Shown here: positions 59,032 through 64,000 of the stretch, piece by piece
How the letters are laid out: each line of letters opens with the position of its first letter
Position numbering within the stretch: position 1 is the first letter of the stretch
From: Paraburkholderia unamae
Lineage (GTDB): Bacteria > Pseudomonadota > Gammaproteobacteria > Burkholderiales > Burkholderiaceae
Length of the DNA: 64,000 nt
Direction: 5' to 3'
Assembly (NCBI RefSeq): GCF_003268775.1
Contig: NZ_QLSU01000008.1
Location: forward strand, 248,001 to 312,000
Program-made: the position numbers and the translations under genes
The notes under the pieces: generated by a model
Seen by the model: only the letters and a program-made list of their open reading frames with translations
Database searches by the model: none
Told to the model about the DNA's origin: nothing

Positions 59032-59125
59032 ACGTTTTTCATGGTTCGACGACAGCCTCCGGGAACCAGCAAGGACTGCCAGGGATCGACATTCGCTTTT
59101 TTGACAGCACCTGCGGCTCGCAATC

Positions 59126-59464
59126 ATGCTAACGACGTATCTAACCTTCTTCATGTACGGGTGCGCCATCGCCATTGGCCTGTACAACATCTGGCGGCCC
59201 GTGCCGGGCGGCGCAAAGCGGTTGCGACGGATGTACTACATCGTGGCGCTGGGCCTTATTGCGTTCGGAACGCTCGTGGTGGTCGATTCGGCGAGACAAG
59301 GGGTGGGCGGCGCGGTCACGGGCATGGCCGGCGTAATGATCCTGCTTGGCATGCTGCTCATCTGTCTGGGTCTTTGCGTTCGAGGCGCAAGAAAACTGTT
59401 CTCGCGGATAACGAGCGGACCTTCGCGATGTGCCAGGGAGCGAGGATGGGAGCCGCCTGTTTGA
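59126..59464 (+). CDS. Small inner-membrane protein (hypothetical)
   Basis: The 112-residue protein has three predicted membrane helices: residues 4-22 (TYLTFFMYGCAIAIGLYNI), 37-54 (YYIVALGLIAFGTLVVVD) and 63-85 (AVTGMAGVMILLGMLLICLG). A basic loop and tail favour a cytoplasmic C-terminus. The ribosome site is weak. No family is recognised. It follows the LysR gene by 94 bases. Confidence 0.6.
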   Translation: MLTTYLTFFMYGCAIAIGLYNIWRPVPGGAKRLRRMYYIVALGLIAFGTLVVVDSARQGVGGAVTGMAGVMILLGMLLICLGLCVRGARKLFSRITSGPSRCARERGWEPPV

Positions 59465-59493
59465 TCGACGGCTCCGCTCCGCAAGCGGCCGTA

Positions 59494-59856
59494 TCAACCG
59501 TTCCCGCCGTGAAATAGCGTCAGCTTGTTCGATACCGAGTTCACGCCCGGCACCGAACGCGTAACGTCTTCCGCCTGCCGGATCTGGTCGCCATTGCGAA
59601 CCGTGCCGCTGAGCGTCACGGCGCCGTCGCGCGCGCGAACGAAAACACCGGAAACATTGAACCCCGGCGCTTTCGACAGTGCGCGCCGCACAGCACGCGC
59701 GAGCGCCCGGTCCGACTTCGTCGTGCTGGATGCCGAGGGCGTCGCGCCCGGCGCCATCGACGCATCGGAAGGCGCGGTTGCCGACTGGGCATTCGCGATG
59801 CCGGTAATGATCAGCAGAAAAGACGCACACAAGGCGCATCGCAGGTTTGAATTCAT
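59494..59856 (-). CDS. Secreted BON-domain protein
   Basis: The 120-residue protein has a signal peptide to about residue 23 (IANAQS), a Ser/Ala-rich linker and one BON domain: RALARAVRRALSKAPGFNVS, then DGAVTLSGTVRNGDQIRQAE and VPGVNSVSNKLTL. BON proteins sit in the periplasm or outer membrane and bind phospholipid or help in osmotic stress. AGGAG precedes the ATG. It stands alone between two plus-strand genes. Confidence 0.9.
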   Translation of the reverse strand: MNSNLRCALCASFLLIITGIANAQSATAPSDASMAPGATPSASSTTKSDRALARAVRRALSKAPGFNVSGVFVRARDGAVTLSGTVRNGDQIRQAEDVTRSVPGVNSVSNKLTLFHGGNG

Positions 59857-60139
59857 GACCGGCTCCTGTCATTGCCGCGCAGGCACAGCGTCGTGTCGCG
59901 GCTAAAAATCAGAGGAATAACCCGATGCGTACCGTGACTGCCCGTATCAGCGCTCAATAAGCGCACGAGCGGGAGCGACACAACATCAAAAGTCTATACC
60001 GCGCGGCGCGCCTTACTTGCCTCCTTTCGATCGGCATTCAGGCCGCCCTGTGCGGGCTTTTTCTTCGACTACTGACTCTGCGCCTGGCGCGCAACGCGGT
60101 GCTATAGTCGGTCACTCGTCCAGCGACACTCCGACTGCC

Positions 60140-60484
60140 ATGTCCTGCGAAGCCTGCCAAAGAATGCAACTGGGCGACACGGTCCCTCCCCACGACGGGC
60201 TGCGGATCATCGACGGGCGCACCCGGCTGCGCCCACTCGGGCGTCGCCCCGTGCTCCTGCAACGTTACGGTTGCCGCATTTGCCAGACAAACTGGTTGCT
60301 GGAAATCGATCCGCGACAGCCAGAGCACGCGGAATGGGTTTGTCTCTATCAGGCCTCAAGCATCCTCGCCCCTGTCTCGATCGTTCATCCGGGCGCCCGC
60401 TCATCGGCTCCTCCTGCTGCCACCAAACGGGCTGACGCCGCACACGCAGCAATACCCGAGCAACTCCTTCACAGCCTTCCCTGA
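60140..60484 (+). CDS. Small CxxC zinc-ribbon-like protein (hypothetical)
   Basis: The protein has 114 residues from ATG 60140; the longer frame from 60017 is low-complexity. Two cysteine pairs, CEAC at residues 3-6 and CRIC in QRYGCRICQTNWLLEID, make a likely zinc ribbon around a beta-rich core. The C-terminal 35 residues are Ala/Pro-rich and probably disordered. It resembles small zinc-binding proteins of unknown role in Burkholderia relatives; that is recollection, not a search result. Confidence 0.62.
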   Translation: MSCEACQRMQLGDTVPPHDGLRIIDGRTRLRPLGRRPVLLQRYGCRICQTNWLLEIDPRQPEHAEWVCLYQASSILAPVSIVHPGARSSAPPAATKRADAAHAAIPEQLLHSLP

Positions 60485-60723
60485 CCGGATCGCGCACGCT
60501 GCACCCGGACATTTCGCACATATGTGCGCTACAGCACACCAGGGACATCACAGCGAGAATACGCTTGGAGTCCGAATTAATTTCGTCTACCTTACGAAGG
60601 AAGACGAATCGCATTATGTATTGACCGTTATGGATAATGGATCGCGAATTCCAGTCTTTGCGGAATGATCGAACAGGATGTTAGACGCGGCAAACGTCGG
60701 AGCCGTCCGCAGCGGAGGACGCA

Positions 60724-62403
60724 ATGTCATACTTGCCCTGGCTTTCGCAATATCCCCCCGGCGTTGCGGCGGACATCGACCTCGATGACTACCCTTCGAT
60801 GGTCGCCCTCCTCGAAGAAGCCGTTACACGATTCGGCAACCGCATCGCCTTTCATCAGTTCGGCGTGGATCTCACCTATCGTCAACTGGACGAGCACGCC
60901 ACCCGCCTCGCCGCCTATTTCCAGAAAGACCTCGGTCTGAAACCCGGCGACCGCGTTGCGCTGATGTTGCCGAACTCCCTGCAACATCCCATCGCGATGT
61001 TCGCCGCACTGCGGGCCGGGCTCACCGTGGTCAACGTCAACCCGCTCTACACCGCGCCGGAACTGGAAATTCTGATCAAGGATTCCGGTGCGCGCGCGAT
61101 CATCGTCATGGAGGTTTCCGCCGCCACCGTCGAAAAGGTGCTCACCCGTGTCGCCATTGAGCACGTTATCGTGGCGCGCGTGGCGGAGATGCAGCACTTT
61201 CCGAGATCCATCCTCGTCGACTACGTCGTTCGGAAAAAGAAAAAGCTCGTGCCGCCCTGGACGATCGCCGGCGCGATCGCCTTCAGGACCGCCATGAGCG
61301 CGCGTGCGGCCGCGGACTTCACCGAACCGGCGCTGAGCCGCGAGACAAGAGCGCTCCTGCAATACACCGGCGGCACGACCGGCGAGCCCAAAGGAGTCGT
61401 GCTGACGCATGGCAACGTGCTCGCGAACGTGTTGATGTTCGCCGCGTGGGTGAAGCCGGTATTTCGTGCGAGCGGCGAAACCACACTCGTCGCGCTGCCC
61501 CTTTACCACGTCGCGGCCCTCGTGTGCCAATGCCTGGTCTCGTTTCATTTGGGAACCCGCTGCATTCTCGTGATGAACCCACGCGATATTCCCGGCCTCG
61601 TGAAAGATTTTGCAACGCACCGGCCAACCGTGTTCGGCGGTCTCAATACGCTATTCACGGCGCTGATGAACAACGCCGAGTTCAGCGCGCTCGACTTCTC
61701 GACATTGCGCAACACGTTCGGTGGCGGAACCGCGACCCAGCCGGCCGTTGCCGAGCGCTGGCAGACGCTCACCGGCAGCCCGGTGCTGGAAGTCTACGGG
61801 CTATCCGAAGCCGCGGGCGCGGTGACGGCCAATCCCGTCACGGCGGCGAACTTCGAAGGGACGATCGGCGTGCCGCTGCCTTCCACACGCATTGAAATCC
61901 GCGATGAACGCGGAGCGGCCGTGGCCAACGGTATGCCGGGCGAAATCTGGGTCGCCGGGCCCATCGTCATGCAAGGCTACTTCAACCGGCCCGAGGAAAC
62001 GGCGCATGCGATCGGCGCCGATGGATTTTTCGCGACCGGCGATATCGGGGTCATGGACGAGCGCGGCATGATCAGGATTGTCGACCGCAAGAAGGACATG
62101 ATTCTGGTCTCCGGTTTCAACGTCTACCCGAACGAAGTGGAAGGCGTGCTCTTCCGGCATCCCGGCATTCTCGAAGTTGCGGTGGTGGGCGTGGCGGATT
62201 CTCAATCCGGCGAGACGCCGGTGGCCTTCGTGGTGAAAAGCGATTCGGGATTGAGCGAACCCGACGTGATCGAGTTCGCGCGCAAAAGCCTGGCCGCTTA
62301 CAAAGTGCCGAAGCAGGTGGTCTTCGTGAGCAGTCTGCCAAAAACGCCGGTCGGGAAAGTGCTGCGGCGACAGTTGCGAGACCAACTGGTGAATCGGACC
62401 TGA
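60724..62403 (+). CDS. fadD: Long-chain fatty-acid-CoA ligase (AMP-binding)
   Basis: The 559-residue FadD-like enzyme has the P-loop LLQYTGGTTGEPKGVVLTHG, VLEVYGLSEAAGAVTANP, the ATP-binding FFATGDIGVMDERGMIRIVD and the C-terminal catalytic lysine in KTPVGKVLRRQLRD. It activates fatty acids to acyl-CoA with ATP at the inner-membrane face. It ends four bases before the convergent MBL-fold gene. Its partner genes are not in view, so the preferred chain length is unknown. Confidence 0.93.
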   Translation: MSYLPWLSQYPPGVAADIDLDDYPSMVALLEEAVTRFGNRIAFHQFGVDLTYRQLDEHATRLAAYFQKDLGLKPGDRVALMLPNSLQHPIAMFAALRAGLTVVNVNPLYTAPELEILIKDSGARAIIVMEVSAATVEKVLTRVAIEHVIVARVAEMQHFPRSILVDYVVRKKKKLVPPWTIAGAIAFRTAMSARAAADFTEPALSRETRALLQYTGGTTGEPKGVVLTHGNVLANVLMFAAWVKPVFRASGETTLVALPLYHVAALVCQCLVSFHLGTRCILVMNPRDIPGLVKDFATHRPTVFGGLNTLFTALMNNAEFSALDFSTLRNTFGGGTATQPAVAERWQTLTGSPVLEVYGLSEAAGAVTANPVTAANFEGTIGVPLPSTRIEIRDERGAAVANGMPGEIWVAGPIVMQGYFNRPEETAHAIGADGFFATGDIGVMDERGMIRIVDRKKDMILVSGFNVYPNEVEGVLFRHPGILEVAVVGVADSQSGETPVAFVVKSDSGLSEPDVIEFARKSLAAYKVPKQVVFVSSLPKTPVGKVLRRQLRDQLVNRT

Positions 62404-62407
62404 TGCC

Positions 62408-63253
62408 TCACGCTTCGCTCTCGTAATGCAAACCGTATGCTCCCCGCGTCGGCCTGATGCTCGCGAAACCGGCTTCCCCCAAATGCATGCCGGCAACCAG
62501 AAGCCTCTCCGAACTGACCCTATCCAGAAGCCGTGATCGTGTAGTCGCGGCAAGGGACGAGTCTTGATCGAATGCAATCGAAACATCCGGCCGTTGAATC
62601 TGGATGTGAGGAAAATGAACGATATCCCCCCAGACAAGAAGACTCCGATTACGGGCTTCGAGGAGATATCCGGTATGTCCATCGGTGTGTCCCGGTAGCG
62701 GCATCGCGCTGATACCGGGGAGCACTTCGCCCTCATCGAACGTGCGCAGCCGGTCGCGGTAGCCATCGAAAACCTGGCGTGCTATCACGAAGTTGCCGCG
62801 CGCCCGCTCGCTGGCACGCGCCCTGTTCCCGTCATCCCGCCAGAATTCAACTTCGCGCTGATGAACCACCAGTTCCGCATTCGGGAAGCTCGCTTGTCCG
62901 GCCGCATCCATCAGCCCGCCGACATGGTCGGGATGCGCGTGCGTGAGCAGGATCGTGTCGATCGCGGTGGGTTCGATGCCCGCGAGCAATAAATGGGGCT
63001 TCAGGCGGCCGCCCCATTGCTTGATACCGCCAGCCCCGCCGTCGATGAGAACGGTGTGGCCCGGGCCTCGCACCACGTAGCAATTGATATGCACGGCAGA
63101 CGGTTCCGTTTGCCCCGCATCGCGCTGCATGCTGGAAGCCTCGGACGCATCGATATTCGAGAGAAAGTCGAGGCTCGCGGTGAGGTAGCCATCGCTGATC
63201 GCGGTAATCGTGAAGTCGCCAACCTGCTGCGTTGGAAAGACAAGGGTGGACAC
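62408..63253 (-). CDS. MBL-fold metallo-hydrolase
   Basis: The 281-residue protein has the zinc motif LLTHAHPDHVGGLMD (HxHxDH), further metal ligands in PLPGHTDGHTGY, the bridging Asp in LLVWGDIVHFPH and the final His in VAGMHLGE. It belongs to the quorum-quenching-lactonase/hydrolase group that starts with VGDFTITAISDGYL. The reaction may be lactone or ester hydrolysis; the substrate is unknown. The small gene at 63272 precedes it by 18 bases on the same strand and is probably co-transcribed. Confidence 0.9.
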   Translation of the reverse strand: MSTLVFPTQQVGDFTITAISDGYLTASLDFLSNIDASEASSMQRDAGQTEPSAVHINCYVVRGPGHTVLIDGGAGGIKQWGGRLKPHLLLAGIEPTAIDTILLTHAHPDHVGGLMDAAGQASFPNAELVVHQREVEFWRDDGNRARASERARGNFVIARQVFDGYRDRLRTFDEGEVLPGISAMPLPGHTDGHTGYLLEARNRSLLVWGDIVHFPHIQIQRPDVSIAFDQDSSLAATTRSRLLDRVSSERLLVAGMHLGEAGFASIRPTRGAYGLHYESEA

Positions 63254-63271
63254 AGTTCTTCTCCTGATCGG

Positions 63272-63598
63272 TTAGTTTCGGGCGTGAATATCCGACGCGG
63301 CATAACCAAAACAGCGGATACGCGCCATGAGCCCCGTGTGGCGAGCGATGGCATGATCCAGGACTTCCATGAACCGGCTCATGACCGGAGGAGTACGAAA
63401 CGTCTCCAGACGATATTGGATTTCCACAAAGACGGGATGCCCGTGTCCATGCTGAACGCCCACATATACGACATGAACGTTCTTGAGTTTCGCTTCGAGA
63501 ACATTCGTGCAGAGTTCGACGCAGTCGCGAGACAGATCGGCAAGGCTCGCGTCGGACGGCATGTGCTCCACATGAATATAGAAAGTCACATTTGGCAT
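63272..63598 (-). CDS. Small protein with Met-Pro N-terminus (possible tautomerase-like; function unknown)
   Basis: The 108-residue protein starts MPNVTFYIHVEHMPSDASL and contains DCVELCTNVLEAKLKNVHVV and GVQHGHGHPVFVEIQYRLE. A Pro immediately after the initiator Met and a beta-alpha-beta pattern are reminiscent of tautomerase (4-oxalocrotonate) proteins, where Pro is the catalytic base. I cannot confirm the family. It lies between the MBL-fold gene and the truncated gene at the right edge, all on the minus strand with gaps of 10-20 bases, so an operon is likely. Confidence 0.72.
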   Translation of the reverse strand: MPNVTFYIHVEHMPSDASLADLSRDCVELCTNVLEAKLKNVHVVYVGVQHGHGHPVFVEIQYRLETFRTPPVMSRFMEVLDHAIARHTGLMARIRCFGYAASDIHARN

Positions 63599-63608
63599 GG
63601 CAGTCCTG

Positions 63609-64000
63609 CTATTGCTGCTGCGTCGAAAGCGTGCGGAAGCTTGTCAGTTGTGCCGTCATCGGCGAGTAAAGATGGACGTCTTCAGCGACGCTCCCGACAC
63701 GTTGAGCGTGACTGCGAGACATGACCGCAAGCCAGCGACGTTCGGGAGACTTCTCCAGCGCAACAGCGTGCATGCCTAACGGTTCGAGGCCCATCCGGAT
63801 CAGCGGATCGGGGCCGCTTGCACAAAGCACGAGGCGTTCGTCGGCATTGACCGCTGGCGCGAGGCCGATATCGCTGTAGAGATTGCGATGCCAGTTAGTG
63901 ATGTGTTGCTGCCACCTGGCGAAATTGCCGCCGCCTTTCTGGCGATATTCCTCTCCCGTCAGGACATCGAGTCCGTCGATCGTGTGGACGGCCAGGTAGA
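63609..64000 (-). CDS. C-terminal part of an unidentified protein (cut by right edge)
   Basis: The frame is open from the right edge to the stop at 63609, about 129 residues. Hand translation gives TIDGLDVLTGEEYRQKGGGN, FARWQQHITNWHRNLYSDIG, VNADERLVLCASGPDPL and MSRSHAQRVGSVAEDVH. It is balanced in composition and certainly coding. No domain is recognised with confidence; a dimeric alpha-beta-barrel protein is one possibility. It precedes the 63272 gene by 10 bases, probably in one operon. Confidence 0.7.
   Translation of the reverse strand, partial: YLAVHTIDGLDVLTGEEYRQKGGGNFARWQQHITNWHRNLYSDIGLAPAVNADERLVLCASGPDPLIRMGLEPLGMHAVALEKSPERRWLAVMSRSHAQRVGSVAEDVHLYSPMTAQLTSFRTLSTQQQ

Noticed and set aside
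1..64000. CRISPR arrays, tRNA/rRNA genes, insertion sequences, prophage or attachment sites
   Set aside because: I looked for regular direct repeats, transposase motifs, cloverleaf ends and integrase genes and saw none.

Overview
The window is a high-GC stretch of a Burkholderiaceae chromosome, most like Paraburkholderia, Caballeronia or Burkholderia. The evidence is the fused NasA/flavoprotein nitrate reductase, the FhuCDB plus PvdE-type siderophore operon, the long-form isocitrate lyase and many LysR/AraC/MarR/GntR regulators. I see no rRNA, tRNA, CRISPR array, insertion sequence or phage gene. Two genes are cut by the edges: a MarR regulator at the left and an unidentified protein at the right.

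Layout. 0-5.5 kb: MarR regulator diverging from a phosphonate monoester hydrolase/sulfatase, an ACS-type MFS transporter and a phosphoesterase. 5.4-17.7 kb: assimilatory nitrate/nitrite reduction in three transcription units, namely nirB-nirD-nasA (minus), a siroheme methyltransferase (plus), and a soluble P-box (NarX-like) protein followed by a nitrate transporter (minus). An OmpR-type regulator with altered phosphorylation residues lies between them. 18-25.1 kb: a secreted lectin-like protein, an AI-2E permease, a tripartite efflux operon and two envelope proteins. 25.1-42.5 kb: a catabolic island with an Asp/Glu-racemase-family enzyme, RidA, two DAO-family FAD oxidoreductases, a GntR/FCD regulator, and an eleven-gene minus-strand operon (branched-chain-type ABC importer, DapA-family aldolase, APH kinase/DUF6285-like/acyl-CoA dehydrogenase trio, indolepyruvate oxidoreductase, SDR). 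42.5-49 kb: small genes, a DUF1479 oxygenase, two AraC regulators and isocitrate lyase. 49-57.2 kb: an iron-siderophore operon behind a Fur box. 57.2-64 kb: TauE exporter, LysR, BON protein, CxxC protein, fatty acyl-CoA ligase, MBL hydrolase and two unidentified genes.

Main regulatory observations. (1) Each of the three nitrate transcription units has the same leader: a sigma-54 -24/-12 promoter, two small hairpins with hexaloops carrying A at position 1 and G at position 4, and an intrinsic terminator that overlaps the second hairpin. This is the architecture of ANTAR (NasR/NasT) antitermination, and tandem NtrC-like sites sit between the two divergent units. No ANTAR protein is encoded here. 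(2) A repeated operator, TGT-N2-ACAC-TTT, lies at or near four promoters of the catabolic island, in three of them just downstream of the -10, which fits one GntR-family repressor controlling the island. (3) The APH/DUF6285-like/ACAD trio has the gene order of the lvaABC 4-hydroxyacyl-CoA phosphorylation-elimination module and is joined here to a 2-oxoacid oxidoreductase.
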